A stretch of 64,000 nt of DNA from Deinococcus hopiensis KR-140 (GCF_900176165.1 NZ_FWWU01000007.1:310001-374000), one strand, 5' to 3'; positions 1 through 10,165 are shown, counted from the stretch's first letter. The notes: a model not told the origin generated them from the letters alone. A program made the numbers and translations.

Positions 1-19
1 GAATCACTTTGGTCTCGTA

Positions 20-990
20 TTATAGGGGCCACCAGAGGGTGAGGGAGCAAACGCGCTTCCCTCTGGTGCTCCAGACGGCGACGCGGCACGGCGAGCAACT
101 AAGGGCTTCGGGGGTTTGGAAGAGTTGATGCTTCAGAAGCGCACCGCTCAAGGACCAGAGGCGTTTGACAGGTTGCAGCGCTGCGGAACAGGGAGGCGGC
201 CAGACGAATGCCCGGCGGGCACTGCAACTGCAGGGCGTGCAGGACCAGGACGGTCTCCCGGCTCTTCCCCCTGGAACGCCGCGGTATTGACCGTGGGTCA
301 CAGCCCGTCCTGGCGTTTTCCCACCTGCGGGCAGACGCAGGCACAGACGTACAGCCACCCGTAACGGTGTTGGGCGCGCACAGTGGGCGCTTTGCCTCGC
401 TTGGCCCGGCGCCTGCCCACCAGGGGCCTTAACCCCTCACGGTGCTCCTCGATGCCCGCTTCTCGGCGTCGTTCAGTTCCTTCAAGACCTGCCTGGGCTA
501 CTTGGATCACGGCGGGGAGGACTTTTTTTGAACGCATCCTGGGTGGCCTGATCGGCCCTGAGCTGTCGAGGCCGGGGCCGTTGAAGGCTACACGCTGAAG
601 GCTGCATCCCGCGCGGTCCAGCCGGCAGCGCAGCGGCTGAGATGCAGCTCTGTGCCCAGTTCCTGCTGCACCCAGGACTGCACGCGTGCGCCATTCCAGA
701 CACCGCCAGCGGCGGTGTCTGCCCGAATGGTTTGGGGCAGCAGCAGGAGTTCGGGGTCGCTCAAGGGCATGCGGGCGCCCCTCTTCTGGTGCCGCTGAAG
801 CTTGAGTCCACCCACCCCACGTTCACGGTAGGCACCGAGAATCCGCTTCCTGCTCGGCATAGCCCGGAAGTCGCAGCGCTTCTGCGTAGCTTACCGCCAG
901 GAAGGCGAGCAGCTGGCTGCGTCGTCGCTCGACCGCACACGTACTCCGGCGGTAGATCTCCCAGAACTCAGCGGATTCGTGGGGCAGGGT
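20..990 (-). pseudogene. IS630-family transposase remnant
   Basis: Three minus-strand frames together read like one IS630-type transposase. The N-terminal helix-turn-helix part (about 990-590) contains AEFWEIYRRSTCAVERRRSQ and a YRERGVGGLKLQRHQKRG stretch. The DDE core (about 540-300) contains QHRYGWLYVCACVCPQ. The C-terminal part (about 280-20) contains QPVKRLWSLS. These pieces lie in different frames, so at least two frameshifts separate them and no intact protein is possible. A related C-terminal fragment lies at 40060-40290. The terminal repeats could not be defined. Confidence 0.6.
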
Positions 991-1384
991 AAGCTTTTTG
1001 ATCTTGTTACTGCTTTCCCGGAGTCCGTGTAACAGGGCGTGACTTATTAATCGCGGCATCAATCGGTATGAATTCCAGAGGGACGTTCTGCGTGCATGCC
1101 ATTTTCCCCGTGACCCGGGGTGCAGAGGACCGGTGCGAACTGACGCCGTGATCAAGAGGATGTCCGGGGAAAAAAGTGGTTGCAGCCGCTTCCGGTCAGG
1201 GGCGACTCCCCCCACGGTTGGCCTGAAGTGAAAAGGTCGCCGTTCTGCCCAATTCCACGGGACCGCTTTCCCAAGTCCGAATGGCTGGATTTCCTTCATG
1301 TGCGTGGTCTTGCGCGAGATCAGGTGATAAAACTTGTCCCTCGTGGCGGCGCTCAAGGCCCTGTCCCCGCATGAGAGGAGCGCG

Positions 1385-2950
1385 ATGAAGAATCTGTTTT
1401 TCCTGCTCAGTACCCTGCTGCTCGGTCAGGCGCTAGCCGCGGGCACATTGGTTTACGGCGCGCCTGGCGAGCCCGTAAACCTCAACCCCGGCAACGCCAG
1501 TGACAGCCCCAGCCTTCAGGGGCAGGTGCAGATCTACGACCGACTGGTGCATTTCCAACCCGGTACCGCGGTACCGGTCCCTGGCCTCGCCACCGCATGG
1601 AAGAGCAACACTTCGGCGACCGAGTGGACCTTCACCCTGCGGCAGAATGTAAAATTCCACGACGGAACACCCTTTAACGCCGACGCCGTCCTCTTCAACG
1701 TGAACCGCTGGTGGGACAAGAAGAATCCTTACCGCTACGGCGGCACCTTCGAGATTTGGGGTGAGCTGATGGGCGGGTACAAGGGCGAGAGCGGCAGCCT
1801 ACTGAAAAGCATCTCCAAGGTGAACGCGAACACCGTCCGTTTCTCGCTCACCCGCGGCGTCACCGCCTTCCCCGACCTGCTGGGCACCGATTACTTCGGG
1901 ATCGCCTCGCCGTCGGCCGTCAAACGGTTGGGGGGGAACTACGGCACCCCAGCGGGCGGCGCGGTGGGTACCGGCCCCTTCCAGTACGTGAGCTGGCGCA
2001 CCGGGGACCGCCTGGTGTTGAAACCCAACCCAGGCTACTGGAGTACGCGCAGCACCGCCGATCAACTTCTCTTCCGCTTCATCAAGGATCCCAGCCAGCG
2101 GCTGAATGAGCTCAGGGCCGGGACCATCGACTTCACGAGTAACCTCGACCCCCAGGTGGCAAAGTCAATCAAGGCCGATCCCAACCTGCGCTTGGTGTTG
2201 CCGCCGGCTTTCAACGTGGGCCTGCTGAACATGAACGTTCGGCACCCTGCCCTGCGAAACACCAAGGTGCGTGAGGCCATTCGCTTCGCCGTCAACCGCC
2301 CCGCGATCGTGGACGCTTTCTGGGGTGACTTGGGTGCCACGGACAACAGCCTGCTGCCGCCAGCGTTGAGCTGGGCAAACGCCAAGACCATTCCCAGGGT
2401 GACCTACAACCCGGCTGTGGCCAGGCGGCTGCTCGCAGAGGCGGGATTCCCCAATGGTTTCTCGGTGGACCTGTGGTACATGCCCATCAGCCGCAGCTAC
2501 TTCCCGCAGCCCAAACCTGTCGCGGAAGCGATCGCCGCCGACCTGGGTGCCATCGGCATCAAGGTGAACCTGAGGACCGAGGACTGGGCGAAGTACCTTG
2601 AAGACCGGCAGAAGGGCCGCTTTGACATGTTCCTGTATGGCTGGAGCGGGGATTACAGCGACCCCGATAACTTCTACAGCGCCTTTTACGGGAAGGCAGG
2701 CAGCGTTGATATTGGCTTTGACCCCGGCAACATTAACGCGTTGCTGGGCCGGGGCCGCGCGGCAATTGACCGGCAGACGAAGGCGGGAATATACGCACAA
2801 CTCCAGGAACTGACATACAACGCCAACGTACGGCTCCCCATCGTGCACAGCGCGGCCCCGGCCGCCGCACGCGCTCGGGTAAAAAACTGGATTACCGGGC
2901 CGCTGGGTACCGTGGGGTCCCTCAACCTGGTCCGGGTCGGGGGCAAGTAA
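1385..2950 (+). CDS. ABC transporter substrate-binding protein, peptide/nickel type (SBP_bac_5)
   Basis: A 521-residue secreted solute receptor for an oligopeptide, dipeptide or similar ABC importer. The start at 1385 is chosen because a GAGAGGAG ribosome site lies just upstream and translation begins with a signal peptide (MKNLFFLLSTLLLGQALAAG, cleavage near residue 18-19). An in-frame codon at 1334 is less likely. The mature part has family features: an opening LVYGAPGEPVNLNPG, then TAWKSN and KFHDGTPFNADAV, and a C-terminal YSDPDNFYSAFY motif. Length is normal for the family. No permease or ATPase gene follows, so it is an orphan receptor or its partners have been lost. The ligand cannot be read from sequence. 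Confidence 0.9.
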   Translation: MKNLFFLLSTLLLGQALAAGTLVYGAPGEPVNLNPGNASDSPSLQGQVQIYDRLVHFQPGTAVPVPGLATAWKSNTSATEWTFTLRQNVKFHDGTPFNADAVLFNVNRWWDKKNPYRYGGTFEIWGELMGGYKGESGSLLKSISKVNANTVRFSLTRGVTAFPDLLGTDYFGIASPSAVKRLGGNYGTPAGGAVGTGPFQYVSWRTGDRLVLKPNPGYWSTRSTADQLLFRFIKDPSQRLNELRAGTIDFTSNLDPQVAKSIKADPNLRLVLPPAFNVGLLNMNVRHPALRNTKVREAIRFAVNRPAIVDAFWGDLGATDNSLLPPALSWANAKTIPRVTYNPAVARRLLAEAGFPNGFSVDLWYMPISRSYFPQPKPVAEAIAADLGAIGIKVNLRTEDWAKYLEDRQKGRFDMFLYGWSGDYSDPDNFYSAFYGKAGSVDIGFDPGNINALLGRGRAAIDRQTKAGIYAQLQELTYNANVRLPIVHSAAPAAARARVKNWITGPLGTVGSLNLVRVGGK

Positions 2951-2971
2951 CCCTGACAGAGGGACGCGGCA

Positions 2972-3075
2972 CACCCAGGGATCGCCTCGGCGGTGCAGAC
3001 GGGTGTGATTCCCTCTCTCAACAGCATGGCGGTGCCGGGCATCGTGGGCCTGCCGGACATAATCACCGGCAGCTC
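2972..3075 (+). pseudogene. FetB/YbbM-like ABC permease fragment
   Basis: Just after the binding-protein gene, one plus frame reads AVQTGVIPSLNSMAVPGIVG followed by LPDIITG. This matches the conserved loop of the FetB/UPF0014 permease family (normally ...LTPTINSM...VGLVSLPGMMTGQ). The reading frame then breaks and nothing upstream or downstream completes the gene. It is seen only as a 30-35 residue scrap. The family assignment rests on motif memory and is tentative. Confidence 0.35.
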
Positions 3076-3784
3076 CAGCCTGTCGAATCAAGCATGGAGG
3101 TCGCCCTGGTTCATGTGCGCCATAGGCGCACAGCGTGGAGGGCTTGAAGCGCAGAGCCCCGGGCTTCAAGGATTCTTTTCAGTGTTGGTATTTCAGGCTG
3201 TCGTCCTCCGGGAGTGCTCTCAGAAATGCCTCCACTTCGGCGACATGGAAAGCGACCGCCCCCGTCTCCCGAGTCACCCAGTACACCCCAGGGGACGCAC
3301 AGGCGGGGCAAAGGTCAGGAGTCACGTTGGGCGTGTTGTCGGTGGGGCTGCTTGGTACGTGCTGGTCCTCGCCTGCCTGCTACCGCCGCGCCTCCCTCAC
3401 ATTTCGCAAAGGCGTACTGTCCGCGCAGTGCGGGAAGTCGGGAGGCGTAAGTGTTCCGCCGTGTTGGCGCAGTCGTTCCCTTCGCCTCCCCATCTCCATC
3501 CCTTAACCTGCCCTAACCCCACGCCCGTGGGGGGGCGGCCCGAGGTGGCGCGTGATGGCCCAACCGGGCTTGGACGAACGCCTCGTTCTGACCTGTCGGT
3601 CCGCGCGGCGCTCGCAGCCCATCCCTGCCTCCCGTCACCTCTGGCCTGCAACCGTCGGCCGACTCCAGTGTGCGGCAGGCGGTGGCAACGCGGGCGGACT
3701 TTTCCGCCGACCTGCTCAGCCAGTTGCGCTGCGGCCACATCCGCTCGTGCGGCGGGCGGCGCGTGCAGGAGGTGGGGAGGTGTT
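3076..3784. other. Gap without recognised gene
   Basis: About 700 bases between the permease scrap and the 3' end of the frameshifted secreted-protein gene. Open frames on both strands are low-complexity or Arg/Pro-rich and have no ribosome site or recognisable motif. Probably degenerate DNA. Confidence 0.4.
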
Positions 3785-4718
3785 CTAGCGGCGCTGGAGC
3801 TTCAGCGTGCCGCCGCCCATCGCCTGCCCAGCGGCGTTCACCGCCTGAAAGCGTCCCTCGTAGGTCTCCCCCGAGAACCGCCCGGCAGTGCGGAGCTCCA
3901 CGGTCTGGTCGTCGTTGACCTTGAGCGTGACGACCAGCGTGCCGGACGCGCTCTGGCCCTGAACCCAGCCCAGCACGTCGCCCTGGGGTGAGTACACGAC
4001 GCCCGCCACACCCCGGTCGTCGTCCATGCTGAAGCGGGCGTCCAGCCGGGTTCCGCCGTCCGTGGTGAATACGGCGGTCCACGACCCGGCGGCTCCGGGC
4101 CGGGGTGGCGGCCGCCGGGCGGGGAGCCGGTGTTGCCGGAGCGGACGTGGGGTTCGCCTGGGACGCGGGCGGATGCGGGGTGGACCGCGCGTACTCCAGG
4201 CTGGTGTCCCCAGTCTGGAGCAGCAGCGCCCCTGCGCCTACTTTCCAGGTGTAGGGGCGGGGCGCGGCGTTGGCGCGTTCGTTGCGGATGCCCGCGAAGC
4301 GGACGCACCCGGCGTTCAGGCGCGTGGGCGCCGCGCCGTTGACTCCATGCGCCTCGCTGGGGTGCAAAGTGAGCTGCTGCCCCGATATCCGGAAGGTGCC
4401 TCGCTCCCAGTACACGCCAACCGACTCGCACGAGATCATGTGGCCGCTCATGCCGAAAGTGCCGGGAATCATGCTGGAGCTGATGCGGGCGAGCTCATAC
4501 GAGCCGTTTGCCCGCAGCACGAGGCGGTTCGAGCCTCCGTTGGCGTCCAGGTAGCCCTTGGTTCCAACCGTGTACACCGCCGCCGGATAGACCTGCCCCT
4601 GATACCACTCGCCCGTCAGGGCGGCGGGCACCGTGGCGGCCGGGGCAGCGGGGCCAAGCGTCCCCAGGACCGCCAGGAGCAGGAGGGGACGCAGGACGGG
4701 GGGACGCGCGCTCTTCAT
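3785..4718 (-). pseudogene. Secreted protein, broken by a frameshift
   Basis: The frame opening at 4718 (MKSARPPVLRPLLLLAVLG...) has a clear signal peptide and reads GEWYQGQVYPAAVYTVGTKG, SSSMIPGTFGMSGH and NERANAAPRPYTWKVG. It loses coding character at about 4140-4095, within a GC-rich Pro/Ala stretch. A different minus frame then continues from about 4105 with AGSWTAVFTTDGGTRLDARF and runs to a TAG stop at 3785. One base gained or lost in the G/C run would join them into one exported protein of about 310 residues. Function unknown; the two halves look like small beta-rich domains. It could also be a sequencing error. Confidence 0.6.
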
Positions 4719-4764
4719 GCCCTGAGCGTAGGCGGAGCGGGATGATGGCGGGATGGCGCGCCGA

Positions 4765-5070
4765 GCGCCCCTTGGCCCTTTACAGTGCCCGCGCGAGCGC
4801 AGCCCCACGCACACCGAAGAGTTGGCACCTCCCTCTGCCCATACCCGCATCCGCGCTTATCGTGCGGGCGAGGAGGTGGCGGTGTTCGTGGTGCTGACGC
4901 AGCGGCTGGCCGTGTTTGTGGACACGCTGACCACAGACGCTGACTGGGACCACGTGTACGGCAATGCCGAGTTTCTCAGCGGTGGGACGCTGCCCGCCGC
5001 TTGGCCGCCCAGCAACGTGAGGAGGACCGCTTCCACGAAGTCGCGCTCGTGCCCCGCGTTTGAGAAGTGA
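4765..5070 (+). pseudogene. Possible metallo-beta-lactamase-fold protein, decayed N-terminal part
   Basis: The plus frame contains THTRIRAYRAGEEVAVFVVL followed by AVFVDTLTT, the usual beta-strand start of MBL-fold hydrolases. At about 4985 the sense frame shifts, giving AARRLAAQQREEDRFHEVAL in another phase, and it stops at about 5055. No HxHxDH zinc motif is present. The family call is inference from the N-terminal pattern only. Confidence 0.35.
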
Positions 5071-5274
5071 TCGAGGACGTGGGGCGGGCCACCCGTGAAC
5101 GGTTGGGCGTGAGGCAGGCGCCGCCGGAACGCGGCTTCTCCGCCACGTTGACAGCTTCAGCGCGCTCGTCAAGACTGGGGGCCTTTAGCAAGGCCGCCCG
5201 CTCTACGCTCCGGCTGGGGGTGGGAGCGCGCCGCCCTCCCGCTGTTTCCCCCTCGCGCCCCGGAGGAGTTTCCC

Positions 5275-7266
5275 ATGTCGCCCACGCCCCTCACTGCCGC
5301 GCAGCGCCGCACCCTGCTCACCCTGGCCGATACCTTCGTGCCCGCGCTGCCCCGCGCCCACGATCCCCACGGCTTCTACGCCTCCTCGGGCAGCGCAGCG
5401 GGCGCGCACCGGGTCGCCGAGGCCTTCTTGCTGGACTTGCCCCACAGCGAGCAGGAGGGTGTCCGGCGGTTGCTGGGCGTCCTGGGCCGGGTGGGCCTGC
5501 GGCCCGGCTTGCCCCTCGCCCTGCGCGAAGCCCTCCTGCGTGGGCTGTCCCGCCTAAGCCCAGAGGCCGCTGTGGGGATTGAGCAGCTTCGCCGCCTGCT
5601 GCTGATGCTCGCTTATGCCCATACGGAGCCGGGGCAGGCCAACCCCTTCTGGCGGCAGTTCGGCTACGCCGGACCCACCTTCTCGGGAGGAAACACCGAG
5701 CGTGACGTGCCTACCCTGACGCTGCGGGGCGGCGAGACGCTGGAGGCGGACGTGGTGGTCGTCGGCTCCGGGGCCGGGGGCGGGGTGATCGCCGGAGAGC
5801 TGAGCGCTCGGGGCCTGCGCGTGGTGGTGCTGGAGGCCGGGCGGCAGTACGCGGACGCCGAGCTGGGCCACTCGGAGCTGTGGGCCTACCGCCACCTATA
5901 CTGGCGCGGCGGCTTTACCTCCACCGCCGAAGGCAACGTCTCCCTGATCTCGGGTCAGACGCTCGGCGGCGGCACCGCCGTCAACTGGATGAACTGCGTG
6001 CGCCCCCCGGAGGACTTGCGGCGCGAGTGGGCCGAGCTGGGCCTGGACGGGCTGGACAGCCCCTCATTTGGGAACGATGTGGACGCCGTCATGACGCGCA
6101 TCTCGGCCAACGACCGTTGCAGCGAGTTGAGCGCCACCCACGAGCGGATGCTGGAGGGCGCGCAGGCCCTGGGCTACCGCACGCGCCGGGCGTTTCGCAA
6201 CGCTGACCCCACGCGGCACGATCCGCAGCATGCCGGGCACATCGGCTTCGGAGACGCGACGGGCAGCAAGCAGAGCACGCTCAAGACGTACCTGAAGGAT
6301 GCGGTAGGCCGCGGCGCGCGCATCGTGGAGGGCGCTCGCGCGCAGCGCATTCTGATCGAGGGAGGCCAAGCTGCCGGGTTGGTCGCCACGCTGGGGGAGG
6401 GGCAAGAGACGTTGACCGTCCGCGCGCCTCAGCTCGTCCTCGCCTGCGGAGCGCTGGAGACGCCCGCCCTGCTGCTGCGCTCCGGGGTGGGCGGTCCGGC
6501 GGTAGGCGACTTCCTCCGCCTGCACCCCTGCGGAGCGCTAACAGGCGTATTTGCCGAGGACCAGCGCAACTGGTGGGGACCGACGCAGGCGGCCCTGGTA
6601 GACGAGTTTGCAGGTCGGCGCGAGGGGTACGGCTACCTGATCGAGACGGCCCAGTACACCACTGGCCTCTTTGCGGCGGCGGCAGCGTGGGGCGGCGCGC
6701 GGGCGCACCGCGACCTGATGGCCGACCATGCCCGCAGCGTCACCCTGATTCACCTCACCCGCGACCGGGGCCACGGGCGCGTGACCTTGGGCGGTGGCGG
6801 CGAGGCCGTCGTGAACTACGCCCTCACCGATCCTCTCGACCGCGAGAACTTCCTGCACGGTCAGGCCACCGTCGCTCACATTCTCGAAGCGGCGGGGGCC
6901 GAGCGCATCTTTTCCCTTGTGCCGGGCGTGCGGCCCTGGCAGCGTGGGGAGAGCCTGGAGGCTTTTCTCGCCGGATTGCGGCGCAAGCCTATCGGGCACG
7001 GCGGCCATCCCGTCTTCAGCGCGCACCAGATGGGCACGGCAAGGATGGGGCGGGACCCGGAGACGAGCGTGGCCGACACGCGCGGCGAACTGCACGCCCT
7101 GCCCGGCGTCTGGATCGGCGACGCGAGCGCTTTTCCCAGTGCGTCCGGCGTCAATCCCATGATTACCTGCATGGCCCTGGCCCGGCGCACGGGCCGCTTT
7201 ATCGCGAGGGCGGCGCCGGAGCAGAACTGGGGGGGGAGCGGGGCGTTCACGGCGCGTCAGGGGTAA
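5275..7266 (+). CDS. GMC-family FAD oxidoreductase (long-chain alcohol oxidase-like)
   Basis: A 663-residue flavoprotein that should oxidise a primary alcohol or sugar-type hydroxyl using FAD. Residues 1-120 resemble the helical gluconate-dehydrogenase subunit-3-like region seen at the front of some GMC proteins. The Rossmann FAD motif VVVVGSGAGGGVIAGEL lies near residue 159, ending with VVLEAG. GQTLGGGTAVNWMNC is the GMC flavin-attachment-type region. The C-terminal GMC domain has HQMGTARMG (near 584) and GVNPMITCMAL (near 625), carrying the catalytic His/Asn pair. The start at 5275 has a GGAGGAG site at good spacing. It is monocistronic here and no cytochrome subunit is adjacent. Substrate unknown. 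Confidence 0.9.
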   Translation: MSPTPLTAAQRRTLLTLADTFVPALPRAHDPHGFYASSGSAAGAHRVAEAFLLDLPHSEQEGVRRLLGVLGRVGLRPGLPLALREALLRGLSRLSPEAAVGIEQLRRLLLMLAYAHTEPGQANPFWRQFGYAGPTFSGGNTERDVPTLTLRGGETLEADVVVVGSGAGGGVIAGELSARGLRVVVLEAGRQYADAELGHSELWAYRHLYWRGGFTSTAEGNVSLISGQTLGGGTAVNWMNCVRPPEDLRREWAELGLDGLDSPSFGNDVDAVMTRISANDRCSELSATHERMLEGAQALGYRTRRAFRNADPTRHDPQHAGHIGFGDATGSKQSTLKTYLKDAVGRGARIVEGARAQRILIEGGQAAGLVATLGEGQETLTVRAPQLVLACGALETPALLLRSGVGGPAVGDFLRLHPCGALTGVFAEDQRNWWGPTQAALVDEFAGRREGYGYLIETAQYTTGLFAAAAAWGGARAHRDLMADHARSVTLIHLTRDRGHGRVTLGGGGEAVVNYALTDPLDRENFLHGQATVAHILEAAGAERIFSLVPGVRPWQRGESLEAFLAGLRRKPIGHGGHPVFSAHQMGTARMGRDPETSVADTRGELHALPGVWIGDASAFPSASGVNPMITCMALARRTGRFIARAAPEQNWGGSGAFTARQG

Positions 7267-7459
7267 GGCCCAGGCCGGAGTCAAACCCGCCCCGTGCCCA
7301 AACGCCGCGGCCGCCCGCACAGCGTTTTCCAGCCCGCGCTCCGGGGCGACGTCAAGCAGGTCAGCGCTACCGCTTCCCGGGCCCACCAGCACCTGATGGG
7401 AGGCGGGTCCCCGCTGCTCAGGACCAGAACGGACGGCATGGACCACGGCCTCTTTCCCC
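7267..7459. other. Short intergenic stretch
   Basis: About 190 bases between convergent genes. A minus frame reads DLLDVAPERGLENAVRAAAA, which looks like a scrap of coding DNA, but no family or start could be assigned. Confidence 0.3.
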
Positions 7460-7864
7460 TCACGCGCGCAGTTTCTCTTCGTCCTCCAGGGCAGTGAGGA
7501 TGGCCTGCACCTCCCGGTGATGTGGGGCAAGCGGGCACCTCATGGAGACGGGGAGCGTCTCGGCGGAGGCCTGCTTGCCCGGCGGCACCAGGGCGACGAT
7601 GAAGGGCCGAAGGGGTTGTGCGGCGAGCGTTTGGATCAGCTCCTCACCGGCGTCTGCCGGGAGGCTCAGGTCAATTACGAGCAGGTCCACTGGAGGCGAC
7701 TTCCAGTAGGGTCCTCTCCGTTGTAAGAAGGCCCTGGCATCCATGACGCTGGGCACGGTATGGAGTTGTCCGGGGAAGCCCACTTCTTCAAACAGCAGGC
7801 AGAGGTGCAGGACATCCAAGGCCCTGGGGCCAACGATCAGGATATGTTCGGGGAAAGGACTCAT
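7460..7864 (-). CDS. Receiver-like (CheY-fold) domain protein
   Basis: A 134-residue protein with the beta/alpha pattern of a single response-regulator receiver domain: HILIVGPRALDVLHLC at the start and VDLLVIDLSLPADAGEEL in the middle, where the aspartate in VIDLSLP is the likely phosphoacceptor. The usual acidic pair after beta-1 is missing (IVGPRA instead of IIDD), so phosphorylation is doubtful. ATG 7864 is preceded by GAGGTGGAGCG. There is no output domain. A canonical receiver protein lies 500 bases away at 8386-8829, so both may serve one phosphorelay. No histidine kinase is nearby. Confidence 0.65.
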   Translation of the reverse strand: MSPFPEHILIVGPRALDVLHLCLLFEEVGFPGQLHTVPSVMDARAFLQRRGPYWKSPPVDLLVIDLSLPADAGEELIQTLAAQPLRPFIVALVPPGKQASAETLPVSMRCPLAPHHREVQAILTALEDEEKLRA

Positions 7865-8067
7865 CGCTCCACCTCGGCCCGCACCACGAAGGGTGTTCGG
7901 TTGAGGGCAGCGTAAGGCGCCCTATCTCACAACGTTCTTGCAACAACGGGAGAAGGAGCGCAGTCGTCTGCTTGAGAAAACCACCCGGTACACGGCTCGA
8001 CGAACTCGGCCTCGAGCCTGTACTCCGCGTCCCGACGTTCTCGTGGGGTTGGGAGAAAAAGTGCAGC

Positions 8068-8277
8068 ATGAACGAATACGGAGTGTGGCTGAAGGACGGC
8101 GCCTACATTCCTGGCGTAGAGCGCCTCTTCCGCAACTTCCGCTGGCAGCTGGCTGAGCGCTTGCCCCAGGTCCTGCTGGAACTCCTCACCGACGACGGCT
8201 TCATGGCCCGTATCCTGCGCCCAGGCGAGGCCACCCGGCACAGGTGTGGCCGCGCTCCGCACGCAAGGTGTTGCTGA
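8068..8277 (+). CDS. Small hypothetical protein
   Basis: A 69-residue frame starting at ATG 8068 after a GGGAGAA ribosome-site-like stretch. The sequence (MNEYGVWLKDGAYIPGVERL, then FRNFRWQLAERLPQVLLELL) looks coding and mostly helical. The last 20 residues are Arg/Cys-rich, so the natural 3' end may have been lost. No family recognised. Confidence 0.4.
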   Translation: MNEYGVWLKDGAYIPGVERLFRNFRWQLAERLPQVLLELLTDDGFMARILRPGEATRHRCGRAPHARCC

Positions 8278-8385
8278 TCACTTGATCGGGCGAGGGGGAG
8301 TCGCCGATGTGGTACGCGGTGGTCTCCCACAGGTTGTCGAGGGCTGTGCTGTAAGCGGGGGGAAAACTTCTGCTACCACAGAGCG

Positions 8386-8829
8386 TCAAGGCTTTGGCGG
8401 AAGGAGGCGCTCAGGCCAGTTCACCAAACGGCTGCTTCTCCAGAACACGACGAAGGTCTCTACCTGCTCAACGAACGTACCGAAGCTGGGCGACTTGACG
8501 ACGTAGGAATTTGCGAACAGCGAGTAGGCCTGGTGGACATCCCTCTCTTCGTTGGACGTGGTGAGCATAACGACAGGAATGAGGCTCAGGCGGCCATCTG
8601 CCTTCAGGACTTTAAGGACGTCAAAGCCGTTCATGGTGGGCATGTTGATGTCCAGCAAGATCACGTCCGGGAGAGTTGCCCCAGCCCGTTGGAGGGCTTT
8701 CACTGCCGTGCTGCTCGAAGAATAGGTCTGCACAAACACAGGGTGCTCAAGCCCCTCGAAGGCCTCCTGAGCGAGGAGGAGGTCGGGGAGGCTGTCGTCA
8801 ATGATGGCGACACGGAATAAGCGGGTCAT
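8386..8829 (-). CDS. Single-domain response regulator (Rcp1-type)
   Basis: A 147-residue receiver protein. FRVAIIDDSLPDLLLAQEAF carries the acidic pair. DVILLDINMPTMNGFDVL carries the phosphoacceptor aspartate. VVMLTTSNEERDV has the conserved Thr and VVKSPSF the conserved Lys. The length and the extended loops match the cyanobacterial Rcp1-like group that partners with phytochrome-type kinases. ATG 8829 is preferred; a GTG three codons upstream (8838) is possible. No kinase gene is adjacent, so the partner is elsewhere. Confidence 0.85.
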   Translation of the reverse strand: MTRLFRVAIIDDSLPDLLLAQEAFEGLEHPVFVQTYSSSSTAVKALQRAGATLPDVILLDINMPTMNGFDVLKVLKADGRLSLIPVVMLTTSNEERDVHQAYSLFANSYVVKSPSFGTFVEQVETFVVFWRSSRLVNWPERLLPPKP

Positions 8830-8839
8830 CTCTGCCACA

Positions 8840-9894
8840 CCCAGCCATTATGACTCGAAGTCTTGTTCGACGTGGAGCGCGTACTTATCCTGCCAGTGAG
8901 CCAACCCGAGATGTCTTTAAAGTCGTCAAATAGGGCAGGTGGGGACCAGGCGCATACTTCTGGCCCGACGGAAAACGTCCACCTTCTGAAAAACGGACGT
9001 GCGAGCGGGGCGGCGGTCTGGCCCTCAAGCTGGTTAAGTTTGCTGATCAGCTATTGGTCCTTGCAGGAAGCGCAGCACTTGAGTAGTTATTGGTACTCCG
9101 TTGAGTCTGAAAGTGCTGGCGAAGAACACGGGGGATTCCCACTCTTTCCGTACCGCGCTGACCCCAGAAACACGGGCGCCATCCATCAGGTTCCCGCCAG
9201 TCAACGGAGTACCATTATCGGCAGCCGCTCAAGTTTGGGACGCTGTTTGTGCTCACCGCACTCACAAGGCTGGCCCGGATGGAACATCTCCTTGAGGTCG
9301 CGTCCCAAATCGGGCCCCGTATCCACAACCGCTGTTCGCCCCTCGTTCCGCCTGAAGCCTCGGTGCAGGCGGGAGTCCACTATGCCTTTCGCAGCTCAGC
9401 AGCTCGAACAGCGTCGCGCCATTGTGGCGTCCAGGGATACGTGATGTCACTGCGGCTGAGCCGTAGGGAGCGCCCATCACCCATCTGCCAGATCGCAACG
9501 TACTCCTGCGATTTGAGCCAGCGTTTCGGCTTGACGTACCTGTCGATACGCTAGGTGCTTCACAGGACTTCACCGTTCTCTTCCAACTCAACGCCAAAGT
9601 CGTTTGCCCGGATCATCCACGTAGCAAAAGTGTAAAAGTCCTATTTGGTTTTTTCCACATATTCTCATTGTCTTCTTAAGATATGCTCTCTGCCATTTTC
9701 CACCATCCTTCCTCGCGCCCGCCTGTGGGCCGGGGTGCGGGCGGGTCATTCATTGGCAGGAGCAAGGAGACGGGGTAAACGTGCATGGGGTCCCCCTCCA
9801 CCTTCCAACTGAAGAACAGCAGGCCCCCTTGGTGTTCGGTACTTCGGCGGGACCATCATGGCGATTTTCCGAGCTGGGGTGGCAGAGCGGGAGG
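8840..9894. other. Gap without recognised gene
   Basis: About 1 kb with only low-quality frames on both strands. An AT-rich stretch at about 9640-9690 stands out from the GC-rich surroundings and could be a promoter or an old junction. Nothing firm can be annotated. Confidence 0.4.
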
Positions 9895-10090
9895 CTACAC
9901 CCACGGGACGGCCTGCCAACGCCCGTTCGTCTCCTTCCGCACGCTGGGGCGGATAATTTCACCGTGGAATTCCTCACGGATTTCTGCGTATTCCGCCACA
10001 GACGCTGTTTTCTGGTTCACGACCTGGGCGTACCGGTCCAGGCAGCGCCCCGGAGGAATACGCTGTTCGCTCAAGGGTGACGTGCCCCCG
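9895..10090 (-). pseudogene. Coding-like fragment, possibly phage-derived
   Basis: The minus frame reads PPGRCLDRYAQVVNQKTASV followed by AEYAEIREEFHGEII, with natural amino-acid composition, then stops. It has no usable start. It lies downstream of terminase small-subunit scraps on the same strand, so a phage origin is plausible, but no family is recognised. Confidence 0.25.
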
Positions 10091-10127
10091 ACCGCTGCCG
10101 GGTTCTGAAGTGCCGGGAGAAGGGGCA

Positions 10128-10165
10128 CGGCATCGAGAGGGCGCCGCGGCGCCCTCTCGATGCCG
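10128..10165 (+). terminator. Perfect 38-bp palindrome, possible terminator
   Basis: The left arm CGGCATCGAGAGGGCGCCG is followed at once by its exact reverse complement, with no loop, and then by CTTTTG on the plus strand. A very GC-rich hairpin with a short T-run fits a Rho-independent terminator, but no complete plus-strand gene ends just before it. A second loop-less perfect palindrome is at 24613-24648. Confidence 0.45.

Noticed and set aside
2165..3169. 334-residue minus-strand open frame
   Set aside because: Antisense to the binding-protein gene; composition is that of a shadow.
6538..7530. 330-residue minus-strand open frame
   Set aside because: Antisense shadow of the GMC oxidoreductase, with no ribosome site and no domain.
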